Positions 52,630 to 60,476 of a stretch of 64,000 nt of DNA are shown here, one piece after another. The notes beneath the pieces are model-generated. The model saw only the letters and a program-made list of their open reading frames with translations. It made no database searches and had not been told where the DNA came from. The position numbers and the translations under genes were made by a program. This DNA comes from Plantibacter sp. PA-3-X8 (GTDB lineage Bacteria; Actinomycetota; Actinomycetes; Actinomycetales; Microbacteriaceae), in the NCBI RefSeq assembly GCF_003856975.1, contig NZ_CP033107.1, positions 2,480,001 to 2,544,000 on the forward strand, read 5' to 3'. Position 1 is the stretch's first letter; each line of letters opens with the position of its first letter.

Positions 52630-54210
52630 ATGGACGAGCGCCTTCCCAGTGCATGGGTCCAGCGGCGCGACATCGTCGCACGACTCGCGAGCGGCGGCCA
52701 CACGGCTGCCATCGCAAAACTACTGGAGCTCTCGAGCGACGCCGATCAGGCCTTGATCGACGGCGAACTCGGAGACCTGCAGTGGTCTTCCCTGAAGTTC
52801 AGCTGTTCATCGCTACTCACGAATCTCGGTACTGATCGTCGCGACAGAGCCGTCATCACAGCCGGAATCGAATGTGCGCAGCAGATTCTCGACGACGAAT
52901 CTGTCCCTGAGTTCCGAGGAAACGTTGAGTACAACATCGCCAACGGGCTCGCCGCTTTGAACATGGTCGATCGGGAAGAGTGGCATACCGCTGAGCCAGA
53001 TGTCCCGCGCTCGGTCCTGGAGCTTCGCGACCGAGACCGGCTAAGGCGCGTGCGCTCGCTCTTCGCCAGGGTCGGGTACTCCGCCGAGCATGGCGACCTA
53101 CGCGCTAGGGCTCTTTGCAATCTTGGAAACGCTCTAGATCATTCGGGTCGATGGCTTGAGGCCTACCAGGCCTACGTTGACGCCCTAGCGGCCGATCCGA
53201 CGAACGGGAACGCGGCCGGAAACGCGGCCGAACTTCTGCGCATCAGAGCCGCCCGTGGGCGCGGTCTTAGCGGTCACTACGCCGCCGTATACGACAAGTA
53301 TCGCAAGCAAGCTCAGCAGCACCGTGCCCGGACTGTTGAGGTTGCGGGCGAAGAAGTAGCATGCCGATGGGACGCTCTCCCTCCATCCGGAAGTCAGGGA
53401 CACCTTTCTCATGACGGCAACGCGCTCGATGAGTATCAGCAGTGGATAAAGCGCCACCGTCTGGCCCTCACTGTTGCCGTCGAGGGACTCGGCTCCGACG
53501 ATCTGCGGTGGGACAGCGCGATGATCGAAGCCGTAAGTGTCGGCCAGGACACACCTGATCCGCCCTTGATCTTCACCTCCATGAACGTGCTCAAAGCTGA
53601 GTATCTCGTGGCCCGACGCCTTGCTTACGATGGTGAAACCCGGCTGACGGATTCGATGTTCGAGCAGGATCCTGCCGACCCGGGCACCTACGCGGATACC
53701 CTGGACCTTTCGATCTATGGTGAGCCGACGGCACAGCTCGTTCTCGCCCAGCGCGCAACTTTGGACCTCCTAGACAAGATTGCCGTCGCTGCGAACGACC
53801 ACTTTCAGTCCGGTGTTGAGCCTACCAAAGTGAACTTCTTCAACTATTGGCGCTTACGCGACGATGATCGACCTCGCGCGGAACTCCCAGTGCCCGACCA
53901 GATGGTGAGCGCCGCCGCAGCCCTCGCTGAATTGGCTTACGACATCGACGATGACGGAATGTACCCCGAGGCCAAGGTGCTGCGTAACGCCGGCACCCAT
54001 CGCCTCGTGCACGTGACACACCTTGCACCGACGGGCGTCACGAAAAAAGCTCACAGTAGTGTCGACGCGGAGGCGCTCATCCGAGCGACCCACCAGTCGC
54101 TTCGTGTTGCTAGGTCCGCCTATATCTATCTCATCGACCTTATCCAGGATCAGCAGGAGAGCATCGATGATGAGCTCCGCGTCTCGCTTCCGCTTCCACT
54201 TCAGTACTGA
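52630..54210 (+). CDS. TPR protein with C-terminal HEPN domain (LA2681-like)
   Basis: A 526-aa protein. The N-terminal half has tetratricopeptide-like helices (LRARALCNLGNALDHSGRW, AYVDALAADPTNGNAAGNAA). The C-terminal part carries the HEPN RNase motif Rx4H as R452-NAGT-H457. Architecture matches the LA2681-like HEPN family, predicted RNase toxins in phage-defence loci. ATG 52630 lies behind GGGAGAAG. Nothing downstream looks like its antitoxin. RNase activity is inferred from family. Confidence 0.75.
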   Translation: MDERLPSAWVQRRDIVARLASGGHTAAIAKLLELSSDADQALIDGELGDLQWSSLKFSCSSLLTNLGTDRRDRAVITAGIECAQQILDDESVPEFRGNVEYNIANGLAALNMVDREEWHTAEPDVPRSVLELRDRDRLRRVRSLFARVGYSAEHGDLRARALCNLGNALDHSGRWLEAYQAYVDALAADPTNGNAAGNAAELLRIRAARGRGLSGHYAAVYDKYRKQAQQHRARTVEVAGEEVACRWDALPPSGSQGHLSHDGNALDEYQQWIKRHRLALTVAVEGLGSDDLRWDSAMIEAVSVGQDTPDPPLIFTSMNVLKAEYLVARRLAYDGETRLTDSMFEQDPADPGTYADTLDLSIYGEPTAQLVLAQRATLDLLDKIAVAANDHFQSGVEPTKVNFFNYWRLRDDDRPRAELPVPDQMVSAAAALAELAYDIDDDGMYPEAKVLRNAGTHRLVHVTHLAPTGVTKKAHSSVDAEALIRATHQSLRVARSAYIYLIDLIQDQQESIDDELRVSLPLPLQY

Positions 54211-54524
54211 GCATCATTGGGAGCGTTCAGCGGACTTCCGTGCGGGACAGCGACTGAATCGTGCCTGTCTGGCGAGCAGCGTCGACGCAGCCTAAGCGAC
54301 TCGACGGTGCGTTCGGCGGTGCGACGTTCATTGAGCAACGTCCATGCAGGGGCAGCCCGTCCGTGCATCCGTTTGGGCGCGCGACGCGATCACCTGGGCA
54401 GGAATCGACGTCCGATGGGCAAAGCGTCCCGCGGCGGATGTCGTTCTTCGCCTGCAGGTCGGGATCGTCGGTCACTTGACTTCTTCTCGTGTCTGGATCG
54501 GCTCACGATACGACACCTTGACCT
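54211..54524. other. Non-coding gap
   Basis: 314 bp between the HEPN gene and the small minus-strand gene. Several short frames exist on both strands, none with convincing start signals or family resemblance. Confidence 0.4.
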
Positions 54525-54698
54525 CTAGCCGCCGCCGACTCCACCCCGGTCAGCTAAGCGCGTCTCGCGCCCGGCGATGATGTCGTCGAGGACGTCGAGT
54601 GAACCCTCAAGGAGACCGTCGGGATCCTCGATCCCACCCGTGATCTGTCGTGCAACGAACTCGGCGTATCTGTCCCTGATGGACTGCGGCGTCATCAT
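54525..54698 (-). CDS. 57-aa protein, unknown
   Basis: A short minus-strand gene: MMTPQSIRDRYAEFVARQIT at the N-terminus, then DGLLEGSLDVLDDIIAGRE, ending in a Gly-rich tail. Regular helix-forming composition, GC-rich third positions and an ATG pair at its start make it more convincing than the plus-strand frame across it. No family recognised. Confidence 0.5.
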   Translation of the reverse strand: MMTPQSIRDRYAEFVARQITGGIEDPDGLLEGSLDVLDDIIAGRETRLADRGGVGGG

Positions 54699-54772
54699 GG
54701 GTCGAGTCTCACGGATCAGGGCTGCCCGGGCTCTGAGTTATCCACAAGGGCTCGGCGTGCCCGGTACTGGGT

Positions 54773-55198
54773 TCAGCCTTCGAGGCAGGCCTTCGCCTCG
54801 TCGACGCCGTCCTCGGCCACCGAGAACTCCTCGCCGTTCATCTGGTGCGGCCACACGGTGAACTCGGCCGCGAAGCTGTCGATGGCGACCAAGGGACCGG
54901 AACCGGGAGTGAGCGAGCTGCCGATGCCCCAGACGCCGACCTCGGGCTCGTCTTCGAAGCCCGGTGTCGTGAAGCTCATCGCGACGATGTAGACGTCGCC
55001 GCGCTCGATGGACTTCACGGCGCCGGCGGCGATCGGGGTGATCGCGGGACCATCGTTGGCGCCGTCCGCGATCGCGCTCAGCAGCTCAGGTGGAACGGCC
55101 TCGCACGGGCGGCCGTCGCCGACGTTACCGCCGGAGCAGCCAGAGAGCAGGAGGACCGCTGCAGCGAGCACAGCGACGGGCGTGACGAACTTGGGCAT
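54773..55198 (-). CDS. Lipoprotein, unknown
   Basis: A 141-aa lipoprotein: MPKFVTPVAVLAAAVLLL then LSGC lipobox, followed by a soluble domain with paired cysteines (PCEAVPPE and EAKACLEG). ATG 55198 is chosen because a CATAAT -10 box lies 7 nt upstream (55206-55211, minus strand); an ATG three codons earlier also exists. Divergent from another lipoprotein across 39 bp. Codon use is like the core genome. Confidence 0.7.
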   Translation of the reverse strand: MPKFVTPVAVLAAAVLLLSGCSGGNVGDGRPCEAVPPELLSAIADGANDGPAITPIAAGAVKSIERGDVYIVAMSFTTPGFEDEPEVGVWGIGSSLTPGSGPLVAIDSFAAEFTVWPHQMNGEEFSVAEDGVDEAKACLEG

Positions 55199-55225
55199 GA
55201 GCCCCATTATGCCGAGCGGCGTCGA

Positions 55226-55231
55226 TACGCT
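55226..55231 (+). promoter_or_regulatory. -10 box of a leaderless promoter
   Basis: TACGCT ends 6 nt before GTG 55238. It lies back to back with the CATAAT box of the divergent lipoprotein gene. Confidence 0.5.
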
Positions 55232-55237
55232 GAGGTC

Positions 55238-55723
55238 GTGAAACTCCGCTCCCTCTCGGCCGCTGCCGTCCTCCTCTTGTCCGCCCCGCTCCTCGCCGGG
55301 TGCATCACGATCAACGTGCCTGCAGCCGAGACCACTTCATCTTCCTCGGGCGAGACGGCCTCTCCTGACGGAGCTAGTGGTGACGCTGGGATCGACGATT
55401 CGGCAGCGCAGGCAGCCTTGGGCATCGCTGCTGGAGCGCTGTTCTCCTACGTCGAGACATACGCTCCGGCTGATTGCGACTTCGTCGGGATCACGGGGCT
55501 GCAGCTGGAACAGGCGACACCGTTGCCGAGCTACCGGGGTACCTACGAGATGATCACGACCAACATGGGACTCGTCTCCCAATTGTGTGCCAACGACCCG
55601 GCGGACAGTACCGCGCTCGATCTCGCATTCACTACCCGCGCTCTGGCGAGCGAGCTGCTGCTCGATCTGAAGAACCCGCTCGGCGGCGGCAAGGATCCGA
55701 TCCCGGGAAGCCAGGCCGGCTGA
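55238..55723 (+). CDS. Lipoprotein, unknown
   Basis: A 161-aa lipoprotein starting at GTG 55238: MKLRSLSAAAVLLLSAP then LLAGC lipobox. A Ser/Thr-rich linker is followed by a helical domain with two cysteines (ADCDFVG, SQLCANDP). No family recognised. The next gene starts 2 nt after its stop. Confidence 0.7.
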   Translation: MKLRSLSAAAVLLLSAPLLAGCITINVPAAETTSSSSGETASPDGASGDAGIDDSAAQAALGIAAGALFSYVETYAPADCDFVGITGLQLEQATPLPSYRGTYEMITTNMGLVSQLCANDPADSTALDLAFTTRALASELLLDLKNPLGGGKDPIPGSQAG

Positions 55724-55725
55724 CC

Positions 55726-56286
55726 GTGGCCGCCGAAGACCCCTGGTACCAGCAGCTTCGCGTGCAGTGGAAGCCGCACCACGTGAAGCTCCTTCTGGTC
55801 GCCGAGTCGGCGCCCGACTCGGGTGCTGCCGCGGCGACGGAGCGCCGCTTCTTCTACGCACCGACCGTCTCCCGTGCCGACAACCTGTTCCGCGGCGTCG
55901 TCCTCGCGCTCTACGGTGCGAAGGTCACTACCGGTGACGACCGCACGCCGTGGCTCACGCGACTGCGCGATGACGGGGTCTGGCTGATCGACCTCGCGCC
56001 CTACCCGGTGAACAAGCTCTCCTCCGGCGATCGCCGACGGGCTCTCCTCGAGCACGCGCCGGCGCGCACCCGCGAGATCCTCGACCTCGCCCCTGACGGA
56101 ATCGTGATCTGTCACGCACCCACGTTCCGGGCGCTAGCGCTGGCCCTCGTCGCCGCGGGAGCCCCACTGCTGCACGACGAGGCGATCCCGTTCCCGCTGG
56201 GGAACTTCCGGGCGCGCTTCGCCGCGGAGGTGCGTGAGGCGGTTGCGTCGCTGGGGCTCGGCGTACCGAGCATCGTCGCACCCTGA
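55726..56286 (+). CDS. Unknown cytosolic protein, possible uracil-DNA-glycosylase-like fold
   Basis: A 186-aa protein starting at GTG 55726. The pattern VKLLLVAESAP ... RRFFYAP ... VWLIDLAPYPVNKL ... DGIVICHAPTFRAL resembles a family with strand-loop order like uracil-DNA glycosylases, but the catalytic residues of known families are not clearly present. Coupled to the lipoprotein upstream. Confidence 0.5.
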   Translation: MAAEDPWYQQLRVQWKPHHVKLLLVAESAPDSGAAAATERRFFYAPTVSRADNLFRGVVLALYGAKVTTGDDRTPWLTRLRDDGVWLIDLAPYPVNKLSSGDRRRALLEHAPARTREILDLAPDGIVICHAPTFRALALALVAAGAPLLHDEAIPFPLGNFRARFAAEVREAVASLGLGVPSIVAP

Positions 56287-56327
56287 AGCGAGCCCTCATC
56301 GGCGGCCAAGGAGCCGATGAGGTGTTC

Positions 56328-57401
56328 TCACTCCGGACCTGGTGCCGTCGGCTCAGCTGCGACGTCCGGGTTCGGCACGTCATGCTCGATCGAGTCCTCG
56401 TCTCGAGCCGCCACCGATGCCTGTGCCGCTCGCGCATCACGAGCCCTGCGCAGGTCAAACGAGACCAGCCCGAACGTCCAGTCCGTGAGGTGGCCTTCCA
56501 TCCGATCGAGGGCAGCGTATGCGTCGTACGCGTTGAAGCGGGCGAACAAGTTCTGGTCCTCGAACCGCTGGGCCTCAGCGCCGAGCGCATCCGCGAACGC
56601 ATCGACGTCGGGCCTCACAGCGAACTGCCCCATGGCTGCTTCAAGCGGGTATCGCAGCATTCCTCGTGTGAGCGCGCGTCCAGAGTCGGGTTGGTGCCGG
56701 GGCTCGTCGGCCCGCTCCGGGAGTCGTCCGTAGATGGCTCGCCAGATCACAGCGAACGGCGTGAATGCGGGCGACCCCGGAATGGCTGTGTACATCCCCT
56801 CCCGGATGCGCCATCGCAGGCGACGACTTGACCGCTGCGGCCTGCGCATCCGACCGGCAACCTGCACGCATCCGCGGACGTCGACCCAACCCTTTGGGGC
56901 ATCCTCGAGAATGGACGGCATGATGCTCCAGTAGTCCATGAGGAAGGTCACGCGACCGTAGGGTTCGAGACGCACCACGTCCTCGACCACGGCCCGTTTC
57001 GCTCCGAAAGATTCGGTGGCGAACATCCGAGGAGTGACAGTGTGCCGTTTCTTCCCGTGACCGCTGAAGCTGAGGCTCGGGGTGTGTACCGTCACCGCGA
57101 CTTTGCCGCGATTCTCCACGACGACCTGAGCAAGTTCGAGTGCCCGCCCCTTCAGAACGGCTTCTACCGCCTCGTCGTTCCGGATCTCGAACTTGCCATT
57201 GTCCACAGTGGCGAGCATGTAGTCGGGCTCGAGGACCGCGGCGTTGAGGTAGACGCTGACCCGTCCTCCATCGAGAAAGTGCTTCACGATCTGCCAGCCG
57301 AGCGATGCGATCGCCATCAAGAACCCGAGCACAGAGATCACGAGAGCCCAGATGGCAACCGGCGCGCCAAGCAGCTCAGGTGTCACAGGTGGGATGCTCA
57401 T
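56328..57401 (-). CDS. Membrane-anchored protein, unknown
   Basis: A 357-aa protein with one N-terminal membrane helix (VAIWALVISVLGFLMAIASL) and a long cytoplasmic part. A beta-rich region follows the helix (ELAQVVVENRGKVAVTVHTP), then a basic segment, then an acidic Ala/Pro tail. Start ATG 57401 (MSIPPVTPELLG). No family recognised; GC-rich, host-like codons. Confidence 0.6.
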   Translation of the reverse strand: MSIPPVTPELLGAPVAIWALVISVLGFLMAIASLGWQIVKHFLDGGRVSVYLNAAVLEPDYMLATVDNGKFEIRNDEAVEAVLKGRALELAQVVVENRGKVAVTVHTPSLSFSGHGKKRHTVTPRMFATESFGAKRAVVEDVVRLEPYGRVTFLMDYWSIMPSILEDAPKGWVDVRGCVQVAGRMRRPQRSSRRLRWRIREGMYTAIPGSPAFTPFAVIWRAIYGRLPERADEPRHQPDSGRALTRGMLRYPLEAAMGQFAVRPDVDAFADALGAEAQRFEDQNLFARFNAYDAYAALDRMEGHLTDWTFGLVSFDLRRARDARAAQASVAARDEDSIEHDVPNPDVAAEPTAPGPE

Positions 57402-57508
57402 GGTCCGATCGTGCCATCGAACCGACGTTCGGGGGCGAGCTCCGGCCCCGACACGCTGGGCTCCGTACTGACCCGCAGGCGCCGTCCTCTCCGAACTCAG
57501 GCGATCAC

Positions 57509-57514
57509 TATGCT
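57509..57514 (+). promoter_or_regulatory. -10 box of a leaderless promoter
   Basis: TATGCT ends 7 nt before ATG 57522, choosing that start over an in-frame ATG that overlaps the box. Confidence 0.55.
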
Positions 57515-57521
57515 GAGCGAC

Positions 57522-57986
57522 ATGCACAGCACCATCATCAAGCGCGTCGCCGCGCTCACACTCCTCACCGCCGTCGCCTTCGGCTCGACCGCCTGCTCCT
57601 CCGGAGCCAGCACCAACGAACCCGGGAGCTCTGCGGCGCAGGCAACCTCCGAGGCTCCGAAGCCGGTCGACCTGACCGGCGAGTGGAAGCAGACGAACTC
57701 CAAGAGCGCCGACAGCTTCCAGACCGCGACCATCACCGGTGACACCATCGAGGTCTACTGGGTCGCGACCGACACGAAGTCGCTCTACTGGGCCGGAACC
57801 GTTGGTGCGCCGGCGGATGCGTCGCAGTCGTTCACGTGGGACTCGGCCAACGACACCTCGAAGACCGAGAGCGCCATCATGGCCTCCGGTGACGCAGCGA
57901 AGACGTTCACCTACGAGAACGGCGAGCTGTCCTACGAGGTCACTGCGCTCGGCACGACCATGACCGTCCGCCTCGAGCGGGAGTAG
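57522..57986 (+). CDS. Lipoprotein, unknown
   Basis: A 154-aa lipoprotein: MHSTIIKRVAALTLLTAVAF then a STAC lipobox, an Ala/Ser-rich linker and a beta-rich C-terminal domain (DLTGEWKQTNSKSADSFQTA onward) that looks like a small lipocalin-like or META-like barrel. Strong bidirectional hairpin follows the stop. Confidence 0.7.
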   Translation: MHSTIIKRVAALTLLTAVAFGSTACSSGASTNEPGSSAAQATSEAPKPVDLTGEWKQTNSKSADSFQTATITGDTIEVYWVATDTKSLYWAGTVGAPADASQSFTWDSANDTSKTESAIMASGDAAKTFTYENGELSYEVTALGTTMTVRLERE

Positions 57987-58011
57987 CCGGCTACTCGATC
58001 GCTACGCCACT

Positions 58012-58045
58012 GCGCCCCATCAGACGTCACCGTCTGATGGGGTGC
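58012..58045. terminator. Bidirectional terminator
   Basis: A 15-bp stem (GCGCCCCATCAGACG with one G-T wobble) with a TCAC loop, followed on the plus strand by a T-rich tail (TTCTTCTTTC). It separates the convergent genes at 57522 and 58066. Confidence 0.8.
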
Positions 58046-58065
58046 TTCTTCTTTCGGACGCGCGA

Positions 58066-58743
58066 TCAGCCGCGCGGGACCTGCAGCTCGACGAGGCGCG
58101 GATCATCGAGCTCGTAGGTCAGGTGCCCCTGCGCCGCGGCGTCGATGCAGACGACGGCGTCCGTGTGTCGGATGCAAGCGAGGTCGAGGAAGTCAATCGC
58201 CTCCGCCCTCGAGTAGGACGTGAACGAGCCGGCCGTCGGGTGTTCCTGGATACCGAGGATCCACTGCTCCGACGTGCCGCATTGGTCGAGGGTCGCCAGG
58301 AGCGCGACTTCGCTCTCGGACGGTTCGTTCTCTGCGGCGACCATGGCGTTGCTGCACTCGTCCGAGAGAAGAGGCTCGGCTGCGTTTCCCGCGGAGGATG
58401 GCGCACGATTGTGGGCGGCGATCGACTGCACGGTGATGATGTGGGCAATGAGGCCTAGAGCCGCAAGGCCTGCACCGATCTTCACACGCCGCCTCTGGAG
58501 AGCGGCGATTGCCTGGGGCGAGGCGGCAGCTGCTGCATCTTCAGCTTCCAGCTCCCGCTCAATCGCGACTTGCATGCGCCGCTCGGACGCCGAAGGTAAG
58601 TCGGCGTTACGGCGACCGGTCTCGAGTCGAGGCGTGTACTTACGAGGCCCCCAAGCGGCACCGTCCCACCAACGCTCGGAGCCAACCTCGTCTGGATCGG
58701 GGTACCAGCCAGCAGGCGGCGGCGGAGGAGGAGCGTCAGACAT
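58066..58743 (-). CDS. DUF2510-domain membrane protein
   Basis: A 225-aa protein with an N-terminal DUF2510 motif (PAGWYPDPDEVGSERWWDG), common at the start of actinobacterial membrane proteins. A charged helix, one membrane segment near residues 90-108 (GAGLAALGLIAHIITV) and an outer domain with paired cysteines (DECSNAM, LDQCGTS, LACIRHT, VVCIDAA) follow. Function unknown. Confidence 0.75.
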   Translation of the reverse strand: MSDAPPPPPPAGWYPDPDEVGSERWWDGAAWGPRKYTPRLETGRRNADLPSASERRMQVAIERELEAEDAAAAASPQAIAALQRRRVKIGAGLAALGLIAHIITVQSIAAHNRAPSSAGNAAEPLLSDECSNAMVAAENEPSESEVALLATLDQCGTSEQWILGIQEHPTAGSFTSYSRAEAIDFLDLACIRHTDAVVCIDAAAQGHLTYELDDPRLVELQVPRG

Positions 58744-58781
58744 AGCCGGAAGCCTAGCGAACGGGCGCGAAGCAGGATCTC

Positions 58782-59138
58782 CTACGCAGCGCTTCGACCA
58801 GTCCGGCGAGGCAGCTTCGCCTTGACCCAGTACCCGGCAAGGAGCAGGAGAGCCGTGGCGATACCCGGCGCAGCCGCTGCAAGGACCAGGAACGTCACGA
58901 CGATGCCGCCACTGAAGGACGGCTCCGTCAGCTCGGCAGACGCACGGTCGGTCTGCGTCAGCAACGGGACCCCGAACAGCACCCCGCAGAGACCCAATGC
59001 GCCCAACGCGTAGGCGACGACAAGAGTGAGGAGGACGCCGATGCTGACTCGCTTGCTCCCTACGAGGAACTGCATCGCTGCCCAGATCGCGAGAACGATG
59101 CCGATCGGGATCAGGATGAGGAGCCAGGAGTCAGTCAT
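58782..59138 (-). CDS. Small three-helix membrane protein
   Basis: A 118-aa protein with membrane helices near residues 5-25, 33-58 and 80-105 and a basic C-terminal tail. No family recognised. It lies 38 bp upstream of the DUF2510 gene in the same direction and may be co-transcribed. Confidence 0.65.
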   Translation of the reverse strand: MTDSWLLILIPIGIVLAIWAAMQFLVGSKRVSIGVLLTLVVAYALGALGLCGVLFGVPLLTQTDRASAELTEPSFSGGIVVTFLVLAAAAPGIATALLLLAGYWVKAKLPRRTGRSAA

Positions 59139-59175
59139 TGGTCCTCAGGGTACCGGGCGAGCTAGATTTGGCGAC

Positions 59176-59196
59176 GGTGGGTGAGGGGATTTGAAC
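59176..59196 (-). other. tRNA 3'-end-like fragment, possible attachment site
   Basis: Read on the minus strand, GTTCAAATCCCCTCACCCACC has the T-loop sequence and acceptor-arm-like end of a tRNA gene. The preceding bases do not form the matching T-stem and no D-arm or anticodon arm is seen. It could be the remnant of a tRNA-targeted integration event. It falls at the change from host-like genes to the mobilization segment. Confidence 0.35.
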
Positions 59197-59280
59197 GCTC
59201 CCCAAGATCCGGGCCGTATGCCGCTCAGTACAAGCGGTAGATAAGGTGGTCGTTAGTCAGGAACTCATTGGAGACGACTC

Positions 59281-59505
59281 ATGGCAATACGACGCACCGT
59301 CACAATGGTTGACGACCTCAACGGTGAACCCCTTGATGACGGTGGAGAGTCGCTGTCGTTCCTCGTTGATGGTCGGGCTTACGAGATCGATCTCACGTCA
59401 GCGAACGCTGCGGCGTTCCGCGAGGCCCTCGCTCCGTATGTGGAGGCTGCGCGGCAGCTTCAGGGACCGCCGCGCACACGGAAGGCTCGCGCGAAGAGGT
59501 CGTGA
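59281..59505 (+). CDS. Truncated Lsr2-like protein (dimerisation half only)
   Basis: A 74-aa protein matching the N-terminal oligomerisation domain of Lsr2, the actinobacterial xenogeneic silencer: RRTVTMVDDLNGEP, VDGRAYEIDLTSANAAAFREALAPYVEAAR. Full Lsr2 is ~110 aa and ends with a DNA-binding domain containing an RGR motif; here the protein stops after a short basic tail (TRKARAKRS). The stop is not followed by a frameshifted remainder in the next 23 bp before the following gene's end. GGAGACGAC precedes the ATG. It may modulate host Lsr2. Confidence 0.75.
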   Translation: MAIRRTVTMVDDLNGEPLDDGGESLSFLVDGRAYEIDLTSANAAAFREALAPYVEAARQLQGPPRTRKARAKRS

Positions 59506-59528
59506 CGGAGCGGGTAATCCTTGTCTGT

Positions 59529-60476
59529 CTAGTCGACCAGTCGTCTGTACGCGGAGATCCTGTGGCCATCTGTAACGCGGTAGCTGAACGAAGGCGCCGA
59601 CCTGAGTGGCGCAAGCGGGCGGACGATCGCGCCGACCCGCATGTATCCGTGTTCCCAGCCGCCATGTTCGTACACTTGCGATGCCAGCTGGCGGCCGAAT
59701 AGCCCATTTTGAATGGGGCTGCTCTGTAGCGGATGACGTCTCGTCTCATGAGATGTGGACGCTCGTTGACGCCAGGCCAGATAGTCCGCGTATAGGCCGA
59801 GGACTGTGAAGCTCTCCGAAGCAAACTTCGGCTGCGCGTCAGCCCAGAACTCTTCGAATTCGTGGCTGCGATTGTAGGGAAGAGAATGGACGGGAACCGG
59901 GCGTGGAGCTCGCGTCTTGGAGGCCGCGTGGTGTGCTGGCCCCCGGCCTGAGCTCGTCCAAGGAAAGAAGGTCACTTGCATGTCGTCGACGACGTGCACG
60001 ACGAGCTTGACAGATCGTGTTTCCGACTCGAGGGCGAGAAGTGAGTCAGTGAGCTTCGGGCCGAAGGAGGGTGCGATGACCATGAGCATTTGTCGCGCAT
60101 TCATGTCGGCTGGAAGATCGCGACCGAAGCGCCTTCGGAAGGAGGCCTCGAGGTCTATGCGCGCGCGGTCTGCGGCCATCCTGATCAGGTCAGCTCTGCT
60201 CAGCGTCACGCACTGCCCCCAGTACCGCAGGATCTGCCCGACCACTTCGTTTGATGGGCTCGTCTTGCCCCACTTCAGTTCGATGAGGTAGATAGTTCCT
60301 TCGCGGTTGATCGCGAGCATGTCGATGCGCGAGAGATCTCGGAAGGGTATTTCGCACCCTATGAGGAGTAGCTCTTCGCCGAGTGGGGCGCCGACACGGG
60401 TGAGCAACTCGGCAACCGTGAGCTGCAGCTGAGCTTCTGTGGTGATCCTTTTGTTGGCGAACATGGGGCGGGTCAC
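59529..60476 (-). CDS. PD-(D/E)XK nuclease-like protein
   Basis: A 315-aa protein. The N-terminal ~130 residues look like the nuclease domain of NucS/EndoMS (DUF91) and related PD-(D/E)XK enzymes: SRIDMLAINREGTIYLIELKWGK with D52, E66 and K68, then VGQILRYWG. The C-terminal ~180 residues are not recognised and include many aromatic and basic residues. It starts at GTG 60476, overlapping the stop of the upstream DNA-binding gene by 4 nt. DNA cleavage is inferred from the motif. Confidence 0.65.
   Translation of the reverse strand: MTRPMFANKRITTEAQLQLTVAELLTRVGAPLGEELLLIGCEIPFRDLSRIDMLAINREGTIYLIELKWGKTSPSNEVVGQILRYWGQCVTLSRADLIRMAADRARIDLEASFRRRFGRDLPADMNARQMLMVIAPSFGPKLTDSLLALESETRSVKLVVHVVDDMQVTFFPWTSSGRGPAHHAASKTRAPRPVPVHSLPYNRSHEFEEFWADAQPKFASESFTVLGLYADYLAWRQRASTSHETRRHPLQSSPIQNGLFGRQLASQVYEHGGWEHGYMRVGAIVRPLAPLRSAPSFSYRVTDGHRISAYRRLVD

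Noticed and set aside
59170..59260. A full tRNA gene on the minus strand
   Set aside because: Only the T-loop and acceptor end match; the T-stem does not pair, there is no D-arm, and the possible CCGCT/AGCGG anticodon-like stem lacks U33.
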